Shown: positions 15,408 to 23,491 of the stretch, one piece after another
Layout: every line of letters begins with the position of its first letter
How positions within the stretch are numbered: position 1 is the stretch's first letter
DNA from: Candidatus Hydrogenedentota bacterium
GTDB taxonomy: Bacteria > Hydrogenedentota > Hydrogenedentia > Hydrogenedentales > SLHB01
Direction of reading: 5' to 3'
Assembly: GCA_020849535.1 (NCBI GenBank)
Contig: JADLGB010000180.1
Location: forward strand, 1-34,177
DNA: 34,177 nucleotides
The notes under the pieces: model-generated
Told to the model about the DNA's origin: nothing
Database searches by the model: none
Seen by the model: the letters and a program-made list of their open reading frames with translations, nothing else
Program-made: the position numbers and the translations under genes

Positions 15408-17714
15408 CTACGCGGCTTCACCGATGCCGAGACTGTCGAGGATCTCGCTGGCCATTTCTCGCGTAATCTCTTGCTCAACCAGTTTGGCATAAGCCAAGAC
15501 TTTTCGCAATGCACCGGTCATTTTGCGCACATCTGACGTGATGCGCGTCGCGATGAGCGTCAGGATCTCCTCGGGCACCGATACCTTCCGCACCGCGGCG
15601 TGGTACTTGAGGATCGCCAGCCGGATCTCCATCTCGGGCGGCCGCACCCGCGTCACCACGCCTGACGAAAACCGCGAGATGAGACCCTTCTGAATGTCGG
15701 TGAGCTGGTCCGGAGCGCGGTCCGCCGCCATCACCACGAGGCGTCCCTCATGGACCAGGGCGTTGAATATGTGGAACAGCTCTTCCTGGGCCTCAGCGTG
15801 CCCTGCCAGGAACTGCACGTCGTCGATCAACAGCATGTCCCAATGGCAATACCGGTCCCGGAATTCCGACACGCGGTCCTGCTTCAATGCTGCCGCGTGC
15901 GAGCCCGCGAAGTGGCTCGCGGAGACGTAGGCGACCCGCAGATCCGGGTTGGACTTGAGTACCGCGTTGCCGATCGCGTTCAGCAGATGGGTCTTCCCAA
16001 GACCTTCATCGCCAAACAGGAAGAACGGATTGAAATCCCGAGCGAGTTTTTCGCCCAGGGCCCGGGCCGCTTTCACGGTGAATGTATTCTGCGGCCCCAC
16101 GAGAAATTGGTCAAAGGTATAGCCCCCGAGCAGGCGGTCGCTGTCCAAGGCCTCCCGGACCCGCTCGTCGGCCCCGGTACCCAGACCCGGACTGTCCAAC
16201 GCGTCGCTTTCCGCGAGGGTCGCCACATCCAACTTCGTGACGTCCGCACCTGGAAACACTTCCAGGTTCGCGATGCGCGACTTGGCCCGGCCGCTGTCTT
16301 GGGCCTCGCGCGGGGCCTCCTGTATGGTGCGAAGCGCGGTTTCGGCCGCCTGTGCGGCCTGGGTGGCCGCGGCCGCCACCTCTGCCAGGCGCGACTCGTG
16401 CTGCCCAAGCGCATCGCGGAGCACTTGGGCAAGGGCCGCTCCGGCGTCCGCGGCGCCGGGCTGCGCGACGGCTAGCTGCCGCTGTTGCTCGGCCAGACCC
16501 CGGATCTCGTCCGCCAAAGCCCCGAGCGGCGCTTGCATGCCGGCCGCGACACTCTTCGCCCATTCTTCGGGCGAGGGGAGGTGTTGGCCGCCGACGCTCT
16601 TCTGCGCTTCCACCAATGGCCCCAAGGCCTCGGTCAGCGTGGATTTGAGGGTATCGCGCAGTTCTTCCGCCATGGCCTTCGTGTCGGCCTGACCGGATGC
16701 CGGTTGCTGCTGTGTGCGCAACAGCGGTTCGATCATTTCCTTCATGGCCGCCCGAACGCTTTCCCCCACTTTCTCCGCGGAGTCGGCAGGGCTCGCGGCC
16801 TTCTGCGCGGCCAGAAGCGGTTCCACCGCCTCCTTCAATGCCGCGCGCAGATCCTGGGCTGTGGGGGCGGCTGGGGCGGATTCCGGGCGAATGGTCCGGA
16901 TTGCTTCAGGTGGTCTGGGTTCCGCGTGGGCGGTTTCCTCACGTGCCGGCGCGGCAGTCCTCGCGGGCTTTCGCTCCGCCTCCTTGACCAGCGCGTCTAC
17001 TGCCGCATCCACTCCGGGGTGGCTATCGACAGGTATCGCGGATGGCATCGGGGTGGCGGCCGGCGCGGGCGTGGCCGCAGGCGGGGCAGCGGGCTTCTTG
17101 GGCTTTTGCGCGCTGAGTCCGAAACTACCTGCCGTAACCTCCTGCGCGACGCGCGTCTCGGTGTGGAAGACCTTTTTGGCCACACTCTCGAAGTGGTTCC
17201 AGTCGCATAGGATAGGCTTAATCTTAAGGTCCGGGCAGGACGAGCGAATCTGCTCCAGGGCGTCGACGTCCAGCGGGTCTACCATGGCCAGAGTGAGGAT
17301 GCGCCCCAACTTGTCGATTGGCAGCAGGTGGTGCCTCAGGCACAGTTCCTTGGGCACGAGCTTGAACAGGTCTTCACTGACCACATAGTCCACAAGGCTG
17401 ATGTGAGGGATTTTGCATTGCTTGACGAGGAAGGACACCAAGGTGGCCTGGCTGATGAAGTTCATCTCAACCAGAACCTGCCCGATGAATCCGCCAGATT
17501 CCGTCTGACGCTTCAGGGCCTCCGCAAGCTGGCCCTGGGAAATCACGCCTTCCTGGACGAGCATGTCGCCCAGTCGCGGGTGGAGCGGCTGACGCGGCGC
17601 GGCTGGCGCTGGATGAGGGGGTTGAGCGGGGGCGGGGGGCCGCACAGCGGCGGCCGGTTGCTTCCCGGGCGTCGCGGGAGCTTCCTCCCCTTTGTCCTTG
17701 TGCCAACCCAACAC
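15408..17714 (-). CDS. MshEN domain fused to a DnaA-type AAA+ ATPase; unusual pilus-operon protein
   Basis: This 768-residue protein heads the pilus operon. Residues 1-46 are Pro/Ala-rich. Residues 47-183 are a MshEN domain closely similar to that of PilB (RLGDMLVQEGVIS, KIPHISLVDY, ILTLAMVDPLDV). Residues 200-480 are a low-complexity linker with at least three related helical units near 287-306, 318-337 and 350-372, each ending in a PLL/PLV...AQ-like block. Residues 530-763 match DnaA domain III along its length: YTFDQFLVG, Walker A GDEGLGKT (568-575), Walker B LLIDDVQFLAG (628-638), the Arg-finger region SRFSSGVV (680-687) and the sensor-2 region SDVRKMTGALRKV (727-739). DnaA's DNA-binding domain IV is absent. 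The GTG start has GAGGTGG upstream. Function unknown; a c-di-GMP-responsive factor of pilus machinery is inference. Confidence 0.85.
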   Translation of the reverse strand: MLGWHKDKGEEAPATPGKQPAAAVRPPAPAQPPHPAPAAPRQPLHPRLGDMLVQEGVISQGQLAEALKRQTESGGFIGQVLVEMNFISQATLVSFLVKQCKIPHISLVDYVVSEDLFKLVPKELCLRHHLLPIDKLGRILTLAMVDPLDVDALEQIRSSCPDLKIKPILCDWNHFESVAKKVFHTETRVAQEVTAGSFGLSAQKPKKPAAPPAATPAPAATPMPSAIPVDSHPGVDAAVDALVKEAERKPARTAAPAREETAHAEPRPPEAIRTIRPESAPAAPTAQDLRAALKEAVEPLLAAQKAASPADSAEKVGESVRAAMKEMIEPLLRTQQQPASGQADTKAMAEELRDTLKSTLTEALGPLVEAQKSVGGQHLPSPEEWAKSVAAGMQAPLGALADEIRGLAEQQRQLAVAQPGAADAGAALAQVLRDALGQHESRLAEVAAAATQAAQAAETALRTIQEAPREAQDSGRAKSRIANLEVFPGADVTKLDVATLAESDALDSPGLGTGADERVREALDSDRLLGGYTFDQFLVGPQNTFTVKAARALGEKLARDFNPFFLFGDEGLGKTHLLNAIGNAVLKSNPDLRVAYVSASHFAGSHAAALKQDRVSEFRDRYCHWDMLLIDDVQFLAGHAEAQEELFHIFNALVHEGRLVVMAADRAPDQLTDIQKGLISRFSSGVVTRVRPPEMEIRLAILKYHAAVRKVSVPEEILTLIATRITSDVRKMTGALRKVLAYAKLVEQEITREMASEILDSLGIGEAA

Positions 17715-17774
17715 TGTACGTCCACCTCAAAACGTCAAAAACGCATCGACTGCGGGTAGCCCCGCACATCCCGT

Positions 17775-17803
17775 ATTGTACCAGTAGCGGCCTTAGGTGT
17801 CAA
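17775..17803 (-). promoter_or_regulatory. Near-consensus promoter of the pilus operon
   Basis: On the minus strand TTGACA (17798-17803) and TACAAT (17775-17780) are separated by exactly 17 bases, about 60 bases before the GTG of the first operon gene. Two further TTGACA boxes lie upstream, at 17830-17835 and 17841-17846 (minus strand), and might serve a second start or bind a regulator. The form is sigma-70, not sigma-54. Confidence 0.8.
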
Positions 17804-17986
17804 GTATTTATGCTTTGTAAACCATTGAGTGTCAATTATTTGTCAATTTACGTCGCTTGGAGCGCGTGGCCTGCTTTGCCGTCACGAAATGGGCCACATG
17901 CGGTAGGTTCCTGGGAGCCGCACCACGATATTTTGTGGGTGTGGGGACTCGGTCAAGTGCCTAATCCAACGCCGCGTACCCCCAGG

Positions 17987-18004
17987 CTGACAGTTTTCTG
18001 TCAG
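17987..18004 (-). other. Perfect 7-bp hairpin after the Gfo/Idh gene
   Basis: CTGACAG and CTGTCAG enclose four bases, and the hairpin begins 11 bases after the stop of the minus-strand oxidoreductase gene. No T tract follows on that strand, so it would be a weak terminator at best. The rest of 17847-18015 shows nothing else. Confidence 0.4.
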
Positions 18005-18015
18005 TTGCCGCGCCT

Positions 18016-18975
18016 TTACGGCTTTACTGGCAGTCCGGATCGAATGGACTCGCAAGCGGCCATGGTGAGCGCGAAGGTCTTGTATGCATCTCCGTAGGTT
18101 GAGCGAATCCGGTTCCGCTTGCCAGTCCGGACCGCATCCAGAAAGACCTTTGTCTCTTCCTCGTACATGTCCAGGCCGGGTGAATAATGGGTGACCTTGC
18201 CGGCTTCGCTGACCAGGAGCCTGCCGTCCTGGAGGGTCAGGGTGGCGTCGGGGGTTACGATTTCAAGACTTACTCGCCCGGGGTGGTTGGAGACACAGCT
18301 CGAGGCCACCACGCCGGTCGCCCCGTTCTTCAGCCGCAGGGTCGCCACGCAACTGTCGTGGATGTCGAAGCCTTCGGTCTTCGTCATGCAGCCGGTGGAT
18401 GATGTGGCGTATATCTCGGCGACCTCTCCGCACAGATAGCGAATCAGATCGAAGAGGTGGGTGGTTTGCTCGACGAGTTGGCCGCCGCTCTTGTCCATCT
18501 TGCGCCACCACCAGGTGCGGGGCATGACGCCATTCCAGAAACCGCTTACGAGCGAGATCGGTTTGCCCTTCAGGATTTGGCGCGCGAGCGCGACCGTGTC
18601 GCTGTAGCGAAAGCAGTACGCGACACTGCACAGGATGTCTGCCTGGCGGACAGCCGCGGCGACGCGTTTAGTCACGGCGCGGTCCAGTCCGATCGGTTTT
18701 TCGACGAAGAGGTGGATGCCGCGGCTCGCGGCCGATTCTTCCACGCCGTTGTGGGCGTAGGGCGGCAGGCACACGTAGACGGCCTGTGGCTTCACCTTGT
18801 CGAACATGACTTGGTAGTCGGTGAAGGCTTCGCCTCCAAAGCGTTTGGCGGCCGTCTTGGCGCGGTCCTCATCGATGTCGCAGTGCCCGGCGACCTTCAC
18901 ATCGGGAATGGTGCTCAGGTGTCGGCAATGGATCCCGTGAATGCTGCCGCACCCGACACAGGCCACTTCGATCAT
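18016..18975 (-). CDS. Gfo/Idh/MocA-family oxidoreductase
   Basis: The 319-residue protein is an NAD(P)-dependent sugar or polyol dehydrogenase-like enzyme. IEVACVGCGSIHGIH opens the Rossmann fold. VYVCLPPYAHNG and the conserved HLFVEKPIGLD segment, with the EKP motif, fit the family, as does the C-terminal alpha/beta domain with GQLVEQTTHLFDLIRYLCGEV. I placed the start at the ATG at 18975 because GGGGAGG lies five to six bases before it and the fold begins there; an upstream extension to 19017 looks non-coding. It diverges from the epimerase gene across 253 bases. The substrate is unknown, though a role in nucleotide-sugar or glycan metabolism beside the epimerase is plausible. Confidence 0.88.
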   Translation of the reverse strand: MIEVACVGCGSIHGIHCRHLSTIPDVKVAGHCDIDEDRAKTAAKRFGGEAFTDYQVMFDKVKPQAVYVCLPPYAHNGVEESAASRGIHLFVEKPIGLDRAVTKRVAAAVRQADILCSVAYCFRYSDTVALARQILKGKPISLVSGFWNGVMPRTWWWRKMDKSGGQLVEQTTHLFDLIRYLCGEVAEIYATSSTGCMTKTEGFDIHDSCVATLRLKNGATGVVASSCVSNHPGRVSLEIVTPDATLTLQDGRLLVSEAGKVTHYSPGLDMYEEETKVFLDAVRTGKRNRIRSTYGDAYKTFALTMAACESIRSGLPVKP

Positions 18976-19086
18976 GACACCTCCCCTTCCCCTGGGCGCC
19001 GGCAACGCGCACGGCAATGCAATGCTGTCCGGCCTGTGAAGAAAGTCCCCTGCCTGACTTGCACGCGGGCAGACGCGTAAGCGTGC

Positions 19087-19115
19087 ATTCTAGCAAACAT
19101 CGCGGTTTGTGCAAA
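19087..19115 (-). promoter_or_regulatory. Candidate promoter of the Gfo/Idh gene
   Basis: On the minus strand TTTGCA (19110-19115) and TAGAAT (19087-19092) are 17 bases apart. The -10 box is good (5/6) and the -35 box is fair (4/6). The distance to the gene start is about 110 bases, leaving a leader with no obvious structure. Confidence 0.4.
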
Positions 19116-19164
19116 GGGGAATTCCGCGGCGGAGACCGCGCTCGGAAACCCGAACGCGGGTGCA

Positions 19165-19193
19165 TTGATCGATTTTCGGATCGCTCGTATACT
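19165..19193 (+). promoter_or_regulatory. Candidate promoter of the epimerase gene
   Basis: TTGATC (19165-19170) and TATACT (19188-19193) are separated by exactly 17 bases and lie about 36 bases before the ATG at 19229. Both boxes match the sigma-70 consensus fairly well (4/6 and 5/6). Confidence 0.6.
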
Positions 19194-19228
19194 GCGGTCA
19201 CTCCAATTGTTCGGGAAGGGGAACTCTC

Positions 19229-20197
19229 ATGAAGGCATTGGTGACGGGCGGCGCGGGTTTCATTGGTTCCCATCTGTGTGAAGCGCTGGTACGCCGCGGC
19301 GACACCGTCTTTGTGCTGGACGACCTCAGCACGGGCCGTTTCGAGAATATCGAGCGGCTCGAAGGCGTGACCTGCGTCGTGGACTCGACGCTCAACCAGG
19401 AGATCGTCCGCGATCTCGTGCGCGAGGTCGACGTCGTGTTTCATCTCGCCGCGACCCTCGGAGTGCAACTCGTCGTCGATGAACCCATCCGCACCATTGT
19501 CAACAACATTCGCGGCACCGAAACGGTGCTGGAAGAAGCGTGCCGGTACCGGCGGCGTCTGCTGCTGGCGTCCACCAGCGAGGTCTACGGCAAGAGCGAT
19601 CGCGAGGTTTTCCGGGAGGACGACGATCGGATCATGGGCTCGACCCATCTCAGCCGCTGGAGCTACGCAGAGTCCAAGGCCATCGACGAGTTTCTCGCGC
19701 TCGCCTACTGGCGCAGCAAGCGGCTTTCCGGAGTGACCGTGCGGCTATTCAACACGGTGGGTCCGCGCCAGACCGGACGCTACGGCATGGTGATTCCGCG
19801 TTTCGTGAGGGCGGCCCTTCGCGGCGAACCGATCACGGTCTACGGCGATGGCAAGCAATCGCGTTGTTTCGCGTACGTGGGCGATGTCGTGCCGGCGCTT
19901 GTCGCGCTGATGGACCGGAAAGACATCAACGGCGAGATTTTCAACGTCGGTAGCACGCAACGCATCACCATCGGCGAGCTGGCGGAGCAGGTGACCAAGC
20001 AGACGGGCAGCCGGTCGCCTATCGTCTCCGTGCCGTATGACGAAGCCTATGGACCTGGCTACGAAGACATGCGCCACCGCGCGCCGTGCCTCGACAAGAT
20101 CCGCGCAGCCATCGGCTACGAGCCCAAGACCACCCTCACCGAAATCCTCGACGCGGTCATCGCCGAAATGCGCAGGGACCCCCTGCTGGACCAATGA
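19229..20197 (+). CDS. NAD-dependent nucleotide-sugar epimerase/dehydratase (extended SDR)
   Basis: The 322-residue protein is an extended short-chain dehydrogenase of the GalE/UDP-glucuronate decarboxylase type. The NAD site is MKALVTGGAGFIGSHLCEAL, with the acidic D in LDDLSTGR. LLLASTSEVYG supplies the catalytic Ser/Thr and YAESK the Tyr and Lys. The segment RLFNTVGPRQTGRYGMVIPRF, followed by GEPITVYGDGKQSRCFAYVGDVV, is the usual nucleotide-sugar binding part. Length is normal and there is no signal peptide, so it acts in the cytoplasm on precursors for surface glycans. GGAAGGGGA precedes the ATG. Which sugar nucleotide it uses cannot be decided. A MITE-like element begins with the base after its stop codon. 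Confidence 0.9.
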   Translation: MKALVTGGAGFIGSHLCEALVRRGDTVFVLDDLSTGRFENIERLEGVTCVVDSTLNQEIVRDLVREVDVVFHLAATLGVQLVVDEPIRTIVNNIRGTETVLEEACRYRRRLLLASTSEVYGKSDREVFREDDDRIMGSTHLSRWSYAESKAIDEFLALAYWRSKRLSGVTVRLFNTVGPRQTGRYGMVIPRFVRAALRGEPITVYGDGKQSRCFAYVGDVVPALVALMDRKDINGEIFNVGSTQRITIGELAEQVTKQTGSRSPIVSVPYDEAYGPGYEDMRHRAPCLDKIRAAIGYEPKTTLTEILDAVIAEMRRDPLLDQ

Positions 20198-20493
20198 AGA
20201 CACAGGCGAGGGCGCCTGTGCCACGGGGGCTCGCACATCGGGCGGAGCGGACCGATTGGACAGATTTAAGACACAGCCACGCCGCGGCATGGCAGTGTTT
20301 TGATTGGGTACCACCCTTCTCCTAGTCAGGTCTCTGCTCCTCCCGAGGGCCTTGAGCGATCTCCGAAAAACCCAGGCAAGCCTGCTCATTCAAAGCAGCG
20401 GCAAGCCGCCGCACTCCACATAATGGCTGCCAGGACCGCCGGCATCCCTGCCGGCTCTTAAGAGTCACGGCACAGGCGCCCTCGCCTGTGTCT
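20198..20493. mobile_element. MITE-like element, 296 bp, 25-bp perfect inverted ends
   Basis: The ends at 20198-20222 and 20469-20493 are perfect inverted repeats identical to those of the element at 8936-9419. The interior 20272-20462 matches 9068-9260 with scattered changes and short gaps. It carries one copy of the 26-base palindrome (20434-20459). It fills the whole space between the stops of two convergent genes and encodes nothing. It may be a non-autonomous transposable unit or a large REP-type repeat, and its hairpins may also end transcription from both sides. Confidence 0.7.
20434..20459. repeat. Short palindromic repeat, copy 3
   Basis: The 26-base GCCGGCA/TGCCGGC hairpin seen at 8903, 9231 and 33410, with GAC-C in place of GAG-C at the left edge. 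Confidence 0.85.
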
Positions 20494-20502
20494 TGTCTTT
20501 TC

Positions 20503-23253
20503 TTACTTCTCTCCCCTTGGAGCGTGGCCGGCTTCGCCGCTGTGGCCGTAGGGATCGGTGTCGAGGTATTCCTGGCTGTCCACATCCACGTATTCGGTGG
20601 CGGCCTTCCAATCAAACTCCTCATCCAGGGGATCGAAGGCCTTCTGCGGATCGAACACTTCCGCATTCACCGGCCATGCGTTGTACGGCTTCGCGTTGTC
20701 CGGGGTCATCAGGAACATGTCCGACAGGTCGGTGGCGAATCCGTCATACTGGTTCAACGCGGGCAAGCCGTGGATCAGGAACATGGTCTTCAAGATGCTC
20801 GACATGCTCACGTGCTGGTGCGACACGTAGCCGGGCTTCACGTACGGCCCAATCGCCATGCAGATCGAGCGGTGCGCGTCGACGGTGTCGCGATATCCTT
20901 GCGCGTCGTCTTCCGTCACGAAGATGACCGTCTCCTTCCAGAAGGGGCTGTGGCTGATCAGTTCAACCAGGCGGCCAAGCGCGAGATCGTTGTCGCTCAT
21001 GTACGAGCCCCAGAAGGGATAGCCGTCATCGGGACGTTCGCCGGAACCGTGGTCGTTCGGCAGCATCATCGTGATGATGTCCGGGAACGGTTCCTTGCCG
21101 CTCAACCAGCGCTCCTCGAATTCCTTTTGAAACATGTCCATCCGGAACTGGTCGGGCACGCTCGTGTTGTACGTTGCGAACTCGCGCGAGGTGTTGTCGA
21201 AGAGCACCTTCGGCATGGGGTAATTGATCGGCAGCTTGATCCCCGTGTACTTGTATTCCTGCTCCTCGTCCTGGGGCTTGAACTCGAACCCGAGCCCGTA
21301 GTTGCGGAACCGCAGCTTACCGCGCGCGAAGTGTTCCCAGATGGCGCCCGCCTCGTTGTAGTCTTCGGGGTAGATTGCGCCGGACGAGCCGATGAACATG
21401 AAATTGCCCGGCCCGTCGCCCTTCGCGGACTCGCCAATCTTGGCTTCCATGAATTCGTTGGGATAGGTGCCCACCAGCCAGCGGTGCCCGTCGACGCTGT
21501 GATCGGAATCGCAATAGAAGTTGTCGCTGATCGCATAGCGTTTCGCGAGCGCGACGTGGTTCGGCATCAGCACCACGTCCTTCACCGTGCGCGAGTTATC
21601 CTTGTTCGACACGTCAATCGGACGTCCGAGCCGGCACAGTTCCGCGTCCCCGCGGCCACCCGGCAACGCGCCGAACACCTCATCGTAGGTGCGATTCTCT
21701 TTCGTGACGTAGATGACGTGTTTAATCGGGCTATTCCACGTGCGCGGCGCGGGCGGCACCGGATGGCCTTCGGGCCGGGTCTCTTCTGTCAGCGGATACA
21801 GGGTCACGTTGTTCTCGACGACCTGCCGGGTGAGCGCGTCGAGTTCTTCCTGTGTTGTTGGTAGATCGAAGACGTTGATGTAGCCGCGCATCAGCGCGCC
21901 AATGCCCGTGGGCTCGTTTTCGGCGTGGCCAGGTCCCGCGTTGGGCCCCGACCCCACGCCTTTCGCGCAGGCCACGTAGAGGCGTTTGCCGTCGGGCGAC
22001 ACCGCGAGTTTGCTCGGGAACCACGCCGTGGGGATATGGCCCAGCACGCGGTGATCCGGCAGACTCACCACGCCCACCGCGTTGATCCCCGCTTCCGCAA
22101 CGTAGAGCGTCTTGAGGTCCGGCGACAGCGCGACGCCGAACGGAATCATGCCGCGGATATGGTCCACGGCCGGGTCCAGTTTCAGATCGATATCGTGTGC
22201 GCGCTTGCCGCTCTTCGCGTGAATCACCGTGATGCTGTCATTGCTGCCGTTCGATACGTACACGTACTTCTCGGTGGCCACAACGGAGTTTGGACTGCTC
22301 CCGCCGACTGCGGGAAAGTCTTCGAGCTTCTCGCCCACGAGATGGCCGGTCTTAGTTTTGCCGACGACCTTTTCCTCGCCTTGCTTCGAGATATCGACCG
22401 TCCACACGGACATCCCGCGGATGTCATTCGGATCGCCGAGCCCGGGAACGTCCAGGTCATCAATCTCGACGCCTTTCTCCGCTTCCTTCGAAGGAACGCC
22501 ATAGGGTGGGAAGTCCAACTTCGCGATGCCGCCTTGCTTGTCACGCACGTACGCGTACTCGAACATGCCCACGTTCGCGACGTAGGCCTTCTTGCCATCG
22601 GGCGAGAGCGTGATGCCGAATGGATAACGCCCCACCGGGATCGAATGACACACCTTCTGCGCGGCCACATCGATTACGAGCATGCGGAAGTTAGATTGAT
22701 CGACTGCGTAGATCATCTTGCCGTCCGCGGATAGGCGCAGGTCGCCCACATACCCGAAGGTGAAATCGCCGTCTTCGTTCTTGTGCCCGCAATCGATCCG
22801 GAACAAACGTTGGCGCGTGTTCAGGTCAAAAGCCATGACGCTCCAATCGCCGCCGCCCGCGATGTACACGATGGAGTTGGTGGGATCGATCGCCGCGCCC
22901 ATGAAAGCCGCATCGAGCACGCCCTTGCCCTCTTCGAGCTTCTCCGGAATGCCGTAGTGCGCGGGCTGGTCCGGCTGCGCGAGATCGAGCACCGAAAGCT
23001 GCGGGTCGTCGCTGCACACCGCCACCACCCAGCGGCCGTCCGCGCTCATGGTCAGGCCGTAGGGGTGCGGCTGCACGCGGTACAACGCGCCGTGCGGTGT
23101 GATGAAGCGGCCGTTCGGCAAGATGGTGCGGCCTTGTGGATTCTGCTCCACATACAGCTCGCCCGCAGGCGCGCGCATTAACAATTCGGCCCGTTCCGCA
23201 ACGGCGCACAGGCCGAGGGCGAGCGACAACACAAACGCGGCGACGTATTTCAT
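20503..23253 (-). CDS. Exported YncE-type beta-propeller with phosphoesterase domain
   Basis: The 916-residue protein begins with a signal peptide (MKYVAAFVLSLALGLCAVA). A YncE-like beta-propeller follows to about residue 490, with repeating blade signatures such as LRLSADGKMIYAVDQSN, ITLSPDGKKAYVANVG, VALSPDLKTLYVAEAG and LAVSPDGKRLYVACAKG. The C-terminal part is a phosphoesterase of the alkaline phosphatase superfamily: HVIYVTKENRTYDEVFGALPG, then DHSVDGHRWLVGTYPNEF, VTEDDAQGYRDTVDAHRS and the late GLPALNQYD. This pairing is a known bifunctional architecture in soil bacteria and planctomycetes, with unknown substrate. I moved the start to the ATG at 23253, where the signal peptide begins and AAGGA lies nine bases upstream. 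It is probably periplasmic. Confidence 0.88.
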   Translation of the reverse strand: MKYVAAFVLSLALGLCAVAERAELLMRAPAGELYVEQNPQGRTILPNGRFITPHGALYRVQPHPYGLTMSADGRWVVAVCSDDPQLSVLDLAQPDQPAHYGIPEKLEEGKGVLDAAFMGAAIDPTNSIVYIAGGGDWSVMAFDLNTRQRLFRIDCGHKNEDGDFTFGYVGDLRLSADGKMIYAVDQSNFRMLVIDVAAQKVCHSIPVGRYPFGITLSPDGKKAYVANVGMFEYAYVRDKQGGIAKLDFPPYGVPSKEAEKGVEIDDLDVPGLGDPNDIRGMSVWTVDISKQGEEKVVGKTKTGHLVGEKLEDFPAVGGSSPNSVVATEKYVYVSNGSNDSITVIHAKSGKRAHDIDLKLDPAVDHIRGMIPFGVALSPDLKTLYVAEAGINAVGVVSLPDHRVLGHIPTAWFPSKLAVSPDGKRLYVACAKGVGSGPNAGPGHAENEPTGIGALMRGYINVFDLPTTQEELDALTRQVVENNVTLYPLTEETRPEGHPVPPAPRTWNSPIKHVIYVTKENRTYDEVFGALPGGRGDAELCRLGRPIDVSNKDNSRTVKDVVLMPNHVALAKRYAISDNFYCDSDHSVDGHRWLVGTYPNEFMEAKIGESAKGDGPGNFMFIGSSGAIYPEDYNEAGAIWEHFARGKLRFRNYGLGFEFKPQDEEQEYKYTGIKLPINYPMPKVLFDNTSREFATYNTSVPDQFRMDMFQKEFEERWLSGKEPFPDIITMMLPNDHGSGERPDDGYPFWGSYMSDNDLALGRLVELISHSPFWKETVIFVTEDDAQGYRDTVDAHRSICMAIGPYVKPGYVSHQHVSMSSILKTMFLIHGLPALNQYDGFATDLSDMFLMTPDNAKPYNAWPVNAEVFDPQKAFDPLDEEFDWKAATEYVDVDSQEYLDTDPYGHSGEAGHAPRGEK

Positions 23254-23391
23254 GGGATGAAATCCTTCACAGTACGGGGCAGGCCGCCCGCCAAACACCG
23301 GTGGCGAAACGGTCAACTTCCCCATCCCCGCCTTATACACCACCAGGGGCAGGCATTGCACTTGGGGAGGCCAAGGCAGCGCGGAGGATCA

Positions 23392-23465
23392 GAAGTGTGT
23401 TGTGGGACCGCCGCCCTCGGCGGTCATTGAGGAAAGAGACCGGCGAGGGCGCCGGTCCCACACTT
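23392..23465. repeat. Double-hairpin intergenic repeat
   Basis: GAAGTGTG...GGACC at 23392-23408 and its inverse GGTCCCACACTTC at 23453-23465 enclose two inner hairpins, ACCGCC...GGCGGT and ACCGGC...GCCGGT. It resembles the 25-base element ends in style (GGCGAGGGCGCC). It sits 26 bases beyond the stop of the GGDEF gene. Nothing else is seen in 23254-23491. Confidence 0.65.
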
Positions 23466-23491
23466 CGGGAGAGCAAGAGGCCGGCTGCTAC

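Noticed and set aside
15408..17714. Reading the fusion protein as the replication initiator DnaA itself
   Set aside because: It lacks DnaA domains I, II and IV, carries a MshEN domain and sits in a pilus operon with no dnaN, gyrB or origin features nearby.
20488..21864. A 458-codon plus-strand frame opposite the phosphoesterase gene
   Set aside because: It is antisense to conserved phosphoesterase motifs and begins inside the MITE-like element.
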